Below, piece after piece: positions 49,805 through 58,950 of a stretch of DNA of 64,000 nt (position 1 is its first letter; every line of letters starts with the position of its first letter). Source of the stretch: ZC4RG30 sp963812195. Its GTDB lineage: Bacteria; Pseudomonadota; Gammaproteobacteria; Steroidobacterales; Steroidobacteraceae. The DNA lies in contig CAWEUI010000013.1 of the NCBI GenBank assembly GCA_963812195.1, positions 124,001 to 188,000 of the forward strand, written 5' to 3'. The notes below the pieces were generated by a model that was not told where the DNA came from, did not search any database, and saw nothing but the letters and a program-made list of their open reading frames with translations. The position numbers were made by a program, and so were the translations under genes.

Positions 49805-51865
49805 ATGCGCATTGTGAAGATCTTCGGCATCGTCATCGCTGCGCTGGTGCTGGTGCTCGCCGTCGCGCTGGTGGCCGTGCTCCTGCTGTTCGATCCGAAC
49901 GCCCACAAGGCGCGCATTACCGCGGCGGTAAGGCAGGCAACTGGCCGTGAACTCTCGCTGCCGGGCAAGCTCAGCCTGTCGGTGTTCCCGTGGGTTGCGA
50001 TCGAGACCGGGCAGGCGTCGCTGGGCAATCCGCCCGGCTTCGGCAACGAGCCGTTTCTGACGCTGCAGCACGCCAAGCTGTCGGTGAAGCTGATGCCGCT
50101 GCTGCACAAGCAGCTGGAGATCGGCCGCATCGAGATCGACGGGCTGGACCTGCGTCTGCGGCAGAACGCCGCCGGCAAGGGCAACTGGGTGGATTGGGGC
50201 GGCAGCGCGTCTGCGCAGCAGCAGAACCCGGCTTCCGCCGGCGGCGCGCCCACGCTGCATCTGGCCGGAATTTCGATCACCAACAGCCGCATCGCCTTCG
50301 AAGACATGGTGGCCGATCACGTCAAGCTCGACATCGGCCGTATCGCGCCGGGCGCCGACTTCCCGATGTCGTTGAGCATGGATCTGGTCACTGCAAAGGG
50401 CGCGCAGCCGCTGCCCGTCGGGCTGGATGGTGTGCTGGCGCTGGATCTGGCGAAGCAGCGCTATCAGTTCAAGGACCTGAAGCTCAAGGGAAGCGTGCAG
50501 CCGGCCGGTGCGCCGCAGCCGCTGGCCTGGTATTTCGCCACACCGGCCGCGAACCTGGACCTGGCCGCGCAGACGCTGGCGAAGACCGCTTTCACTGCGG
50601 AAGTCGGCGATGCCGAGCTCAAGGGCCAGATTACCGGCGCGAAGCTGATCGACGCGCCCGCGCTGACCGGAAGCTTCCAGCTCGACGAGCTCGCGCCACG
50701 CGAGCTGATGAAGGAGCTGGGCATGAGCGCGCCGGTCACGCGTGACGGCAACGCCCTGAACAGCTTTGCGGCAAAGGGCGCCTATTCCTGGCAGGGCGGC
50801 GTCGCGCGGCTCACTGGCCTGTCCGTCAAGCTGGACGACTCGCAACTCACCGGACGCTTCAGCTACGACACGGGCAACTCCGGCATGGAATTCGCGCTGA
50901 ATCTCGACAAGATCGATCTGGACCGCTATCAGCCGCCGCCCGTCGAGCCCACCAAGGCGGCCGAACCGATCCAGCTGCCCGTGGATTTCCTCAAGCCGCT
51001 GCGCGCTCGCGGCTCATTCAATGTCGGTGCGATTACGGTGGGTGGTGCGCATCTGTCCAATCTCTCCGCCGGCATCAATATCGCCAGCGGCGTGGCGCGC
51101 TTTGCGCCGCTGCAGGCTGACCTGTACGACGGGCACTACAACGGTGATATCGGCATCGACATGCGCGCGCCCGAGCCGAAGCTCACCATGGATGAGCACA
51201 TGGCCGGCATCGACATCGCCGCGCTGATGAAAGACTTCGCAGATAGTGGCCTGCTTTCGGGCAAGGGCAATCTGGACGTGAAGCTCGCCGCCACCGGCCG
51301 CAGCGGCGATGCGTTGATCAAGACCCTGACCGGTACCGCCGGACTGAACCTGCAGAACGGCGCGGTGGAGGGCTTCGACATCTGGTATGCCATCGGGCAG
51401 GCGCAGTCGCTGGCCAGGAGCCGCACGCTGTCCGGGGCGCCGAACAACAAGCGCACCACCTTCGATACCTTCAAGGCAACCGCCAAACTGGTCAACGGCG
51501 TCGCCACCAACAACGACCTGACCATTGCCTCACAGCTGCTGCGCATCACCGGCGCCGGCGTGGTGAACCTGATCTCGCAGGAGCTGGACTACTCGGTCAC
51601 GGCCACCGTCCTGAAGTCGCCGCCGGGCGCCGATGCCGACATCGCTTCACTGGAGAAGGCGGCGATCCCGGTGAAGATCACCGGCACGTTCGCCGACCCG
51701 AAGATCCGGCCCGATCTGGCCGGCATGGCGAAGGCACAGGTGAAGAAGATCGTCGAGCAGCACAAGGAAGAGGTGCAGCAGAAGGTGCAGGAGAAGGCCG
51801 ACGAAGTGAAATCCAAGGCGGTGGACAAGGCCAGGGACGCGCTCAAGGGCCTGTTCGGCAAGTAG
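49805..51865 (+). CDS. AsmA family protein
   Basis: An intact 686 residues. One N-terminal membrane anchor (IFGIVIAALVLVLAVALVAV) is followed by the AsmA start (FDPNAHKARITAAVRQATGR, ELSLPGKLSLSVFPWVAIE) and long beta-strand repeats. AsmA_2 features at the C-terminus include LTGTAGLNLQNGAVEGFDIW and LNLISQ-type strands (VVNLISQELDYSVTATVLKS). It ends in a charged Lys/Glu-rich helix. AsmA-like proteins form periplasmic lipid bridges affecting outer membrane composition. Confidence 0.88.
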   Translation: MRIVKIFGIVIAALVLVLAVALVAVLLLFDPNAHKARITAAVRQATGRELSLPGKLSLSVFPWVAIETGQASLGNPPGFGNEPFLTLQHAKLSVKLMPLLHKQLEIGRIEIDGLDLRLRQNAAGKGNWVDWGGSASAQQQNPASAGGAPTLHLAGISITNSRIAFEDMVADHVKLDIGRIAPGADFPMSLSMDLVTAKGAQPLPVGLDGVLALDLAKQRYQFKDLKLKGSVQPAGAPQPLAWYFATPAANLDLAAQTLAKTAFTAEVGDAELKGQITGAKLIDAPALTGSFQLDELAPRELMKELGMSAPVTRDGNALNSFAAKGAYSWQGGVARLTGLSVKLDDSQLTGRFSYDTGNSGMEFALNLDKIDLDRYQPPPVEPTKAAEPIQLPVDFLKPLRARGSFNVGAITVGGAHLSNLSAGINIASGVARFAPLQADLYDGHYNGDIGIDMRAPEPKLTMDEHMAGIDIAALMKDFADSGLLSGKGNLDVKLAATGRSGDALIKTLTGTAGLNLQNGAVEGFDIWYAIGQAQSLARSRTLSGAPNNKRTTFDTFKATAKLVNGVATNNDLTIASQLLRITGAGVVNLISQELDYSVTATVLKSPPGADADIASLEKAAIPVKITGTFADPKIRPDLAGMAKAQVKKIVEQHKEEVQQKVQEKADEVKSKAVDKARDALKGLFGK

Positions 51866-51932
51866 GCTTCGCCGCAACCGACCCTACGCCGCGAAGTCGG
51901 CGTCGGGTTGGCCGCGCGACAGGTTGCCTCGG

Positions 51933-52319
51933 CTACTTCGCGCTGATCAGCACCAGGCGCTCGGCCTGTGGCTTGCCGTCCATCAGGTCGCCGAGCTGCG
52001 CCATCAGCTTCTTGCCGTACGCGCTGGCGCCGTGAGCCTGAACAGCGGCCTGGTCCTTGTAGCGCTCGATGATCACGTATGTCTGCGGATCGCCGGCCTC
52101 GACGAAGAAGTCGTACTGCACATTGCCGGGTTCGTTGGCGCGCACTGCGGCCTGCATCTGCTTGAAGGCCGCTTCCATCGCGGCGTTCTTGCCGGGCCTG
52201 GCCTTGAACTTGACGACAAAGCAGGTGGCCTGGGGCTTTGCCGGTGTCGGCGACTGTGCCAGCGCCAGCGTGAACGGCAGCAGGCAGAACAGGGTGGCGG
52301 CAATGCGACGCTTGCTCAT
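51933..52319 (-). CDS. Exported antibiotic-biosynthesis-monooxygenase-fold protein
   Basis: 128 residues from the ATG at 52319. A signal peptide (LFCLLPFTLALAQ) is followed by a dimeric alpha-beta barrel of the ABM type: FVVKFKARPGKNAAMEAAFK, QYDFFVEAGDPQTYVIIERY and the short helix HGASAYGKKLMAQ. ABM proteins include quinol and anthrone oxygenases, but many have unknown roles. It lies 54 bases downstream of the hybrid kinase on the same strand. Confidence 0.8.
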   Translation of the reverse strand: MSKRRIAATLFCLLPFTLALAQSPTPAKPQATCFVVKFKARPGKNAAMEAAFKQMQAAVRANEPGNVQYDFFVEAGDPQTYVIIERYKDQAAVQAHGASAYGKKLMAQLGDLMDGKPQAERLVLISAK

Positions 52320-52373
52320 GGTTGGGCTCCTCTTCAGGGGTTGGATACACGGTGAAGGCATGCAAGGCACTGT

Positions 52374-55300
52374 TCAGGCGCGGGCGGCCACCAGTTCCCT
52401 GAGCGCCTTGCGCAAGTCGCGCAGGCGCGGCGGTTTGCTCAGCACGCGGTCCATGTGTGGAATGGTGCGTCCCTGGGCCAGCAGTCGCTCGCCCCAGCCG
52501 GTGAGCAGGATGACGGGCGTCCCGGGCGAGGCTTTCTTTACCGCTGCCGCGACAGCCCGGCCGTCCACATGCGGCATGCCCAGGTCGGTGATCACGGCGG
52601 AGAAGTGCTGGCCGTTGGGCTCCATCGAAAGCCGGAACGCATTGATCCCGCCCTGTCCGCTGTCTGCCGCGACGATCTGATGCCCGTCCATTTCCAGAAT
52701 CTCGCGCAGCGAACGCAGCAGGATCGGATCGTCGTCGACGAGCAGTACGTGCAGGCCCGTGGGCACGACATCTTCGGGCTCGGCAATCCGCGCGGCGGTT
52801 GCTTCGGCCACCGCGAACGTGAGCCGAACGGTAGTGCCGGAGCCGGGCGTGCTGTCGATATCGATCGATCCGCCATGGCGCTGCATCACGCCATACACCA
52901 TTGCCAGCCCGAGGCCGGTGCCCTGCTCGCCCTTGGTGGTGAAGAAGGGCTCCAGGCAGCGTCGACGGGTTTCCTCGTTCATCCCGGCGCCGAAGTCGGT
53001 CACTTCGACACACGCCTGTCCATGTGCGCCGGCAAGGGTCCGGATAAGGATTCCGCCGCCGGTCGGCATGGCGTCCACCGCATTGAAGATCAGGTTGATC
53101 AATGCTTCGCGGATCTCGTTTTCGACGCCCAGCACCGGGGGTAGCCTCTCGGCCAGTTCGGCCGTGAATTCGATCACGATGCCGCGTTGCTGCGGAATGG
53201 TCTCCCAGCGCGCCCGTGTCAGATCGCGCAGCTGCATGACCAGGGTGTTGAGCTGCACGGGTTGCAGTTCGCCGGGCGTCTCGCGCTGCCGGTAGAATTC
53301 GCGCATCCGCGCCACTGTTTCCGCCACATCGCTGACCGCCTGCTGAATGGTCTGCAGGCTTTGCCGCGCCTGTGCGCTCAGGTCCGGTTCGCGTTCGAGC
53401 AGCGCGTCCGTGTAGAGCATGATTGGCGAAATGGCGTTGTTGATATCGTGCGCGATGCCGCTTGCCATCTGGCCGAGCACGCGCAGCCGCTCCTGCTGCA
53501 TCACCGTCTGCTGCGTGTTGCGAAGGTCGTCGTACGCAGTCTTCAGGGCATCGTGCAGTTGCGCCTGATGCGCGGCCAGTGCCACGTGCTCGCTCAACTG
53601 GCGCAGAAACTCGCAATCATCACTGCTGAAGCTGTGCGGTGTGCGCCGCGCCGCGATCAACACGCCGAATACCTGGTTTTCTATCTGCAATGGCGCGGCG
53701 ACCATCGCCCGCAGGCCGCCGGACGCCAGGCGCCGCGGAAACGGGAACGCCAGCCCGGCGAGGTCTTCCTCATATACAAGGTCGCCGCGTACGCAACGCG
53801 ACAGGCCGTTCTCGTCGATGGGGATGCGCGCCTGCTCGCGCATGGCAAGCTGCCCGGCCAGTTCCTTGCTGGCGCCGCCGACCGCGGTGACGGTCAGCAC
53901 CTGGTCGGTCGGGTCGTAGAGCAGCACGCAGCAGAAATCCAGTGGCTGCTGTTCCTCCAGCGTGCGCACGACCACCTGCAGGATGCTCGCCAGATCCTGG
54001 CGCTCGCCGATTGCGCGAGTGGTCCGTTCCAGCAGCCGCAGATGCTGCAATTGCTCCTGTACCCGCAGCTCCGTGCGCTTCTGTTCGGTGATGTCCTGCA
54101 CCGCGCCGCGAACGCTTACGACCCGGCCATCCCTGATCTGTGGCCGGCCGATGGTTCGAACCCACTTGTGGGTGCCGCGCCCGGAAATCATCTCCAGTTC
54201 GAGCTCGAAGGGAGTGCCCTGCCTCATCGCCTCGTTCATCGCGGCGACAATGCGCTGGTGCGACTCACCGATGAAATGCTTCAGCAGGTCGAAGTCGGGT
54301 TGCCGGGATTCCTCCACGTCGTGAATGCGCGAAAACGAAGGCGTCCACGTGCCGGCCCCGCTCCGCGGGTCGAACTCCCAGCCCCCCACCTTGGCGAGAT
54401 TGCCGGTTTCCTCGAGCAGCGTTTCGCGTTCCTGCAGGCTCGCGTAGCTCTTCTCGAGCGCGGCCGTGCGATCACGTACCCGATCTTCCAGAAGAAGATT
54501 CATCGAGCGCAGCTTCTGCACGTTCCCGATGCGGATGCGAATGAGCCAGACCACTACCAGCGTCAGCAGGGCCAGTCCGACGCTGACCACCAGCATGACC
54601 TGCCGCAGCCCGGCGAACAGTCCGGCCCACTCCCCGGGGGAGATCTCCGAAGCCACCACCAGGTATGGATTGCCGGATTTCAGATGGTCCCCGACCAGCG
54701 GAACGATGCTGGTCGGCAGCAGCCGGCGCCAGCTGAACAACTCGCGATTGCCGCCATACTGTCCACCGGGGTCTTGCTGGATGAGTGACCACAGGGTGGG
54801 GTTGGTGTGCGCGAGCGAGAACTGCTGCCTGTCGGTGAGTGATCCGCCCCATTCCCTGGCCGGATCGGAGGTCTTCAACCAGTTGCCGCCGGCATCCAGC
54901 ACGCGCAACCGGTCCTTGTACTGGCCTGCCACCTGATCCAGGCGCGCCATAAGGTTCGTGCCCAGACGGCTGATGACGTACATGCCGCGCCGTCTGCCTG
55001 CCGTGTCGAAGACCGGCACGGCAAATCGCAACACCGGCTTCAGCGGCATCAGCAATTTGCCGTTCTCCCGTGTCAGATCGAAGTCGGAGAGATACACCCA
55101 GCCCGGCGCCAGGGTATTGGCCTGCTGGAAGTAGGGACTGCGGGCCTTGTTCTGCAGCTGGTCCGGTGCAACCACCTCGCCGCCCTGATTGACACGCAGG
55201 ACCTCATCTCCCTTTTCGTCGATGAAGCGTATCTGGTCGTATTCGGGGTGATTCAGGCTGACGAAGCGCGCACGCCGGATCGCCGTCTGCAGACTCGACT

Positions 55301-55580
55301 CGCGGCCGGTCATCAGGTACTCGCGCAAGGCGTCGCCGTCGCCCAGATTGCGCACGTCCTCGATGCCGGGCCGCATCTCGCTGCGCAGCAGTTCGGTGAG
55401 CGTGGCGACCCGCGAATTCTCGCGCTGGCGCAGTTCGTCGGCGATGCGGCCGGCCTCCAGCCGGTACAGCAACCAGCACCCTGCCAGCACGGCCGCTACT
55501 GCCAGCAGTGGCAGACCCAGACCGACCAGGCGCCGCGCGGAAGAGAAGGGCAGTTTCGTTGTGCTGGCCGGCTCGCTCAT
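52374..55580 (-). CDS. Hybrid sensor histidine kinase with dCACHE, PAS, GAF and receiver domains
   Basis: An intact 1068 residues. TM1 is near residue 20 and TM2 near 330, with an extracytoplasmic CACHE-like sensor between them (LNHPEYDQIRFIDEKGDEVL). A PAS domain follows at about 395-505 (GGWEFDPRSG, RGAVQDITEQ), then a GAF domain at about 520-680. The kinase core has H-box GIAHDINNAISPIM, N-box INLIFNAVDAMP, G-boxes DFGAGM and GTGLGLAMVYG. A C-terminal receiver domain follows (LLVDDDPILLRSL, ITDLGMPHVDG with the phospho-Asp, LSKPPR). It signals from a periplasmic ligand to its own receiver; no partner output gene lies next to it. Confidence 0.9.
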   Translation of the reverse strand: MSEPASTTKLPFSSARRLVGLGLPLLAVAAVLAGCWLLYRLEAGRIADELRQRENSRVATLTELLRSEMRPGIEDVRNLGDGDALREYLMTGRESSLQTAIRRARFVSLNHPEYDQIRFIDEKGDEVLRVNQGGEVVAPDQLQNKARSPYFQQANTLAPGWVYLSDFDLTRENGKLLMPLKPVLRFAVPVFDTAGRRRGMYVISRLGTNLMARLDQVAGQYKDRLRVLDAGGNWLKTSDPAREWGGSLTDRQQFSLAHTNPTLWSLIQQDPGGQYGGNRELFSWRRLLPTSIVPLVGDHLKSGNPYLVVASEISPGEWAGLFAGLRQVMLVVSVGLALLTLVVVWLIRIRIGNVQKLRSMNLLLEDRVRDRTAALEKSYASLQERETLLEETGNLAKVGGWEFDPRSGAGTWTPSFSRIHDVEESRQPDFDLLKHFIGESHQRIVAAMNEAMRQGTPFELELEMISGRGTHKWVRTIGRPQIRDGRVVSVRGAVQDITEQKRTELRVQEQLQHLRLLERTTRAIGERQDLASILQVVVRTLEEQQPLDFCCVLLYDPTDQVLTVTAVGGASKELAGQLAMREQARIPIDENGLSRCVRGDLVYEEDLAGLAFPFPRRLASGGLRAMVAAPLQIENQVFGVLIAARRTPHSFSSDDCEFLRQLSEHVALAAHQAQLHDALKTAYDDLRNTQQTVMQQERLRVLGQMASGIAHDINNAISPIMLYTDALLEREPDLSAQARQSLQTIQQAVSDVAETVARMREFYRQRETPGELQPVQLNTLVMQLRDLTRARWETIPQQRGIVIEFTAELAERLPPVLGVENEIREALINLIFNAVDAMPTGGGILIRTLAGAHGQACVEVTDFGAGMNEETRRRCLEPFFTTKGEQGTGLGLAMVYGVMQRHGGSIDIDSTPGSGTTVRLTFAVAEATAARIAEPEDVVPTGLHVLLVDDDPILLRSLREILEMDGHQIVAADSGQGGINAFRLSMEPNGQHFSAVITDLGMPHVDGRAVAAAVKKASPGTPVILLTGWGERLLAQGRTIPHMDRVLSKPPRLRDLRKALRELVAARA

Positions 55581-55642
55581 CTGTGGCGAAGCGTTGCCAT
55601 CCCCGCAAGATGGCCTGACATTACCAGATTCGCCCCTGACGC

Positions 55643-55909
55643 TTAGCGAAGCTGGCTGTCCTTGCTGCCACGCCGGTTATACCCGCTAGCAGTAACGCGG
55701 AGCTTGTCGGCTTTGTCCTGGCAGTCCAGGCACAGCTGTACGCCGGGCATTGCCTGTCGCCTGGCTTCGGGAATCCGCGCGCCACATTCGGTGCATTCAT
55801 GCAGGCTCGCACCCGCCGGCAGGTTGCGGCGAGCGCGGTCGACGGCGTCCTTTACGGTCGCGTCGATCTGATCCTGTACGGCGCCATCGCGTGCCCATCC
55901 GGTAGCCAT
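55643..55909 (-). CDS. DksA/TraR C4-type zinc-finger protein
   Basis: 88 residues from the ATG at 55909. A short helical lead is followed by HECTECGARIPEARRQAMPG and CLDCQD, the four-cysteine zinc finger of the DksA/TraR (YbiI-like) family. It lacks the long coiled-coil of true DksA. It may bind RNA polymerase; that is inference from the family. It is encoded 62 bases upstream of the hybrid kinase start on the same strand. Confidence 0.82.
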   Translation of the reverse strand: MATGWARDGAVQDQIDATVKDAVDRARRNLPAGASLHECTECGARIPEARRQAMPGVQLCLDCQDKADKLRVTASGYNRRGSKDSQLR

Positions 55910-55986
55910 GCTGCATTCTAGCGTGGATGGCCGTAGGCTTCGCCGCAGGTCGTGGCGCAAGCGGGGCGATGGCGGGATAACGCGAA

Positions 55987-56796
55987 ATGCAGGATGAGCA
56001 CCTGGCACTGGAGGAGATCGAGTCGGCGGCGATGGCTGACTTCTATCGTGCCGCACCGGATGAGTTGCGCCGCAGATTTCAGATCGAAGCGCGCGAAACG
56101 CTGGATGCGACGCTGCTGATGAGCCGCGGCATGGAGCCGGGAGTGCTGTTCCGCCGGGTGAACGGGCTGGGAACCAGGCGCCCTGCAACCCAGTCCGCTC
56201 TGACTGCTGCGCTCACACCCATGAGCGCACTGGGTGGGGCCTTTGCCATCGCGGTTGTCGCGGATTGTGATCCGAATGCGTTGCCGGAGTGGTTGCAGGG
56301 GTACGGCTTCACGCTGGTGTCGTCGTGGATGAAGTTCCGGCGTGCCTGCGCCGGCGCGCCGGACGTGGCTACGGACCTGCAAGTCCGGGTGGTCGGGCCT
56401 GAATCAGCCGCAGCATTCGGTGGAGTCGTGCGCGACGGGTTCGCTCTGCAGCCCGCGTTCGCGGACTGGTCGGCGCGGCTGGTGGGCCGGCCGGGCTGGT
56501 GCTGCGTGATGGCCTTCGACAAGCACGCCCCCGTGGCCGCCGGTGCCGCCTACGTGAAAGGCGCATACGCGTGGCTTGGTTTCGGCGCGACGCTGGAATC
56601 GCACCGGCGGCGCGGCGCCCAGAGCGCGTTGCTGTCGCAACGATTGCGCGAGGCCGCGGCGCGCGGCGCGCGGGTGGCCGCGGTGGAGACCGGTGAGCGC
56701 GTACCGGACCGGCCGAACAACTCCTATCGCAACATCCTGCGCTGTGGATTCAGCGAGGTTTACCTGCGCCGCAACTACATGTCGCCCCCGCCGTGA
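55987..56796 (+). CDS. GNAT-like N-acetyltransferase
   Basis: 269 residues. The C-terminal half has the GNAT pattern: AAFGGVVRDGFALQPAFADW, the beta-4 stretch AAGAAYVKGAYAWLGFGATL, the acetyl-CoA loop SHRRRGAQSALLSQRLREA and NNSYRNILRCGFSEVYLRRN. The N-terminal half is a degenerate GNAT repeat, as in two-domain members. The acceptor substrate is unknown. Confidence 0.8.
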   Translation: MQDEHLALEEIESAAMADFYRAAPDELRRRFQIEARETLDATLLMSRGMEPGVLFRRVNGLGTRRPATQSALTAALTPMSALGGAFAIAVVADCDPNALPEWLQGYGFTLVSSWMKFRRACAGAPDVATDLQVRVVGPESAAAFGGVVRDGFALQPAFADWSARLVGRPGWCCVMAFDKHAPVAAGAAYVKGAYAWLGFGATLESHRRRGAQSALLSQRLREAAARGARVAAVETGERVPDRPNNSYRNILRCGFSEVYLRRNYMSPPP

Positions 56797-56913
56797 CGCC
56801 TCCCTGTCGCCAGCGCGCGACGCGGCCGTGACCGGGTTCCGGCTGCGGTTCGCCGGCAGCTGCGCCGTCTTGTCTTGCAGCACATTGTGTCGGCACAAGC
56901 ACGAGGAGCGGGC

Positions 56914-57408
56914 ATGGCGGCGGGTAAATTGGACAGAAGGCCGTTTCTGGCCGGGCTGGCGGGGATCGTGGCAGGGTTGGCGCTGATTGCCACGTCGGCT
57001 TCCGCCGCGCCGGCCGCGCCCCAGGCCGGTGCATCGCCCGTGGATCTGTCCGCCTACAAGGGCAAGGTCGTCTATCTGGACTTCTGGGCCTCCTGGTGCG
57101 TGCCCTGCCGGCAATCCTTCCCCTGGATGAACCAGATGCACCGCGAATATGGCAAGGACGGCCTGGTGATCGTCGCGGTGAACCTGGACCAGGTCCACGA
57201 CGACGCGGAAACCTTCCTGCAGAAGTATCCGGCCGACTTCACCGTCCGCTTCGACCCGGCCGGGCAGCTGGCCCAGAAATTCAAGGTGCGCGGCATGCCA
57301 ACCAGCGCGCTGCTGGGGCGCGACGGCAAGGTTCTGCTGGTGCATGAGGGCTTCCGCACCAAAGACACTGATTCACTCGAACAATCCATCCGCGACGCCC
57401 TGCGCTGA
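56914..57408 (+). CDS. Tat-exported TlpA/ResA-like thioredoxin
   Basis: 164 residues; the ATG at 56914 follows ACGAGGAG. The N-terminus KLDRRPFLAGLAGIVAGLAL has a twin-arginine motif and ends near ASAAP. The thioredoxin domain has DFWASWCVPCRQSFP (active-site WCVPC), VAVNLDQVHDDAETFL and the cis-Pro loop RGMPTSAL. It would reduce or protect thiols in the periplasm. It starts a compact four-gene set (DUF4266, DUF3570, ApbE), so its likely clients are the cysteine-rich DUF4266 tail or the associated redox proteins. Confidence 0.87.
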   Translation: MAAGKLDRRPFLAGLAGIVAGLALIATSASAAPAAPQAGASPVDLSAYKGKVVYLDFWASWCVPCRQSFPWMNQMHREYGKDGLVIVAVNLDQVHDDAETFLQKYPADFTVRFDPAGQLAQKFKVRGMPTSALLGRDGKVLLVHEGFRTKDTDSLEQSIRDALR

Positions 57409-57428
57409 TTTTCACGGAGATCGCCTGA

Positions 57429-57653
57429 ATGAAATCCTTGCTGCTTCGAGCCGCCGTGGTGCTGGCGTTTGCCGGCCTGGCCGGCTGTGCAACCGTCGGG
57501 ATCAAGCCCTGGGAGCGCGACATACTCGCGCGTCCCGAGATGGCGCTGGACGCCAGTCCCGTCGATACCTCCTTCGATGAACACGTGTACTTCAGCAAGG
57601 AGGCCACCAGCGGTGGTCGTGGCTTTGGTGGCGGAGGTTGCGGATGCAACTGA
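57429..57653 (+). CDS. DUF4266 small lipoprotein with Gly/Cys tail
   Basis: 74 residues. The signal peptide ends in a lipobox FAGLAGC, followed by a short conserved region GIKPWERDILARPEMALD, and the protein ends with YFSKEATSGG and a glycine-rich tail closing in GGGCGCN. This matches DUF4266, a family found beside DUF3570. The invariant-looking C-terminal CGC and the preceding EATSGG are odd for a lipoprotein. They could be a metal ligand, a modification site or a thioredoxin substrate (inference). Its stop overlaps the DUF3570 start by 10 bases. Confidence 0.82.
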   Translation: MKSLLLRAAVVLAFAGLAGCATVGIKPWERDILARPEMALDASPVDTSFDEHVYFSKEATSGGRGFGGGGCGCN

Positions 57654-58945
57654 AGCGCAAGAGTGCGGCGCCCGGCATGCGTGCCGGGCTGATGGCGGCG
57701 ACCTGTGCGTTGCTGGCGCCGGGAGTCAGGGCCCAGGCCCTGTTCAGTGGAGACGCGAACACCACGGTGGACACCGGGTTGCTGCTCTACAAGGAGGATC
57801 AGGGCCGTGTCCAGAGCCTGGACGCCATCGTCAAGCTCAGCACGGATTTCGGCGATGAGCGCGTCTTTACCGCGACCGGCGCGATTGACGTACTGACCGG
57901 CGGTTCGCCCAATGGCGCCGTTGCGCAGAAGTTCGCGCAGACCTTCACCACCCCGTCCGGTTCGAGCCTGCAGCAGCCAGGCGCCAATGGAGAGGATGGC
58001 AAGCTGTACACCATAGCGCCCGGCAAACAGGCGCTGGATCCGAACTTCCGCGACCTGCGTGTGGCGGGCGACCTCGGCTGGTCGCAGCCACTGGGTATCG
58101 GCAACAAGCTGGCGCTGGACGGGCATCTGTCCGTGGAACACGACTTCCGTTCCATCGCCGGCAGCGCGCAGTTCAGCCACGACTTCAACAGCAAGAACAC
58201 CACGCTGGGCGGCGGGCTGAGCGCCGAGTTCGATCAGATCAAACCGCTGGGCGGCGTGCCGGTGGCCGGTTCGGACTACACGCTGCTGCAGAAGGGCGGC
58301 AGCGACACCAAGCATGTGCTTGGCGCGCAGGTCGGTGTGACGCAGGTGCTCATGCGCAACTGGATTGCGCAGCTGAATTTCTCGATCGACAAGTCCAGCG
58401 GCTATCTCAACGATCCGTACAAGATCCTGAGCACGGTCGATGCCAATGGCGTGACGACGGGCTACCTGTTCGAGAACCGCCCGGGTTCGCGCGTGCGGCG
58501 CAGCGTGTGGCTGGGCAACAAGGTGGCGCTGGGGCGCTCGGTGCTGGACCTGTCGTTGCGATATGGTTCGGACGACTGGGGCATCAACTCCAAGACAATC
58601 GAGGCGCATTACCGGGTCCCCATCGGTGGATCGATGTACCTGGAGCCGCACCTGCGCTGGTACCAGCAGGATGCCGCGGATTTCTATCGCATGTACCTGA
58701 CCAGCGCGGACCTGCCTGCCACCAACATGTCCGCCGATCCGCGGCTGGGTGCATTCACCGCCAAGACAATTGGCCTCAAGCTGGGTATTCCAATGAGCAA
58801 TGGCAGCGAGTTGGGCGTGCGGCTGGAAGGCTACCAGCAGGATCCGAAGCACAACACCAGCGCACTGCCGGGCCTGTCCGGCCTGGACCTGAATCCACGG
58901 CTGCGCGCGATCATGCTGCAGTTCGACTGGAAGTTCGGATTCTAG
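57644..58945 (+). CDS. DUF3570 predicted outer membrane protein
   Basis: 433 residues from the ATG at 57644, with a signal peptide ending near VRAQA. The rest is a run of amphipathic strands (DTGLLLYKEDQGRVQSLDAI, AIDVLTGGSPNGA, RRSVWLGNKVALGRSVLDL, YLEPHLRWYQQDAADFYRMY), and the last residues, DWKFGF, give a barrel-type C-terminal Phe. DUF3570 proteins are consistently encoded with DUF4266 lipoproteins and ApbE. Function is unknown. It is in operon with the thioredoxin and lipoprotein genes; ApbE follows after 5 bases. Confidence 0.85.
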   Translation: MQLKRKSAAPGMRAGLMAATCALLAPGVRAQALFSGDANTTVDTGLLLYKEDQGRVQSLDAIVKLSTDFGDERVFTATGAIDVLTGGSPNGAVAQKFAQTFTTPSGSSLQQPGANGEDGKLYTIAPGKQALDPNFRDLRVAGDLGWSQPLGIGNKLALDGHLSVEHDFRSIAGSAQFSHDFNSKNTTLGGGLSAEFDQIKPLGGVPVAGSDYTLLQKGGSDTKHVLGAQVGVTQVLMRNWIAQLNFSIDKSSGYLNDPYKILSTVDANGVTTGYLFENRPGSRVRRSVWLGNKVALGRSVLDLSLRYGSDDWGINSKTIEAHYRVPIGGSMYLEPHLRWYQQDAADFYRMYLTSADLPATNMSADPRLGAFTAKTIGLKLGIPMSNGSELGVRLEGYQQDPKHNTSALPGLSGLDLNPRLRAIMLQFDWKFGF

Positions 58946-58950
58946 AGGCC

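Noticed and set aside
51866..51932. Possible terminator between the AsmA and ABM genes
   Set aside because: The CAACCGAC / GTCGGGTTG arms pair imperfectly and there is no T-run.
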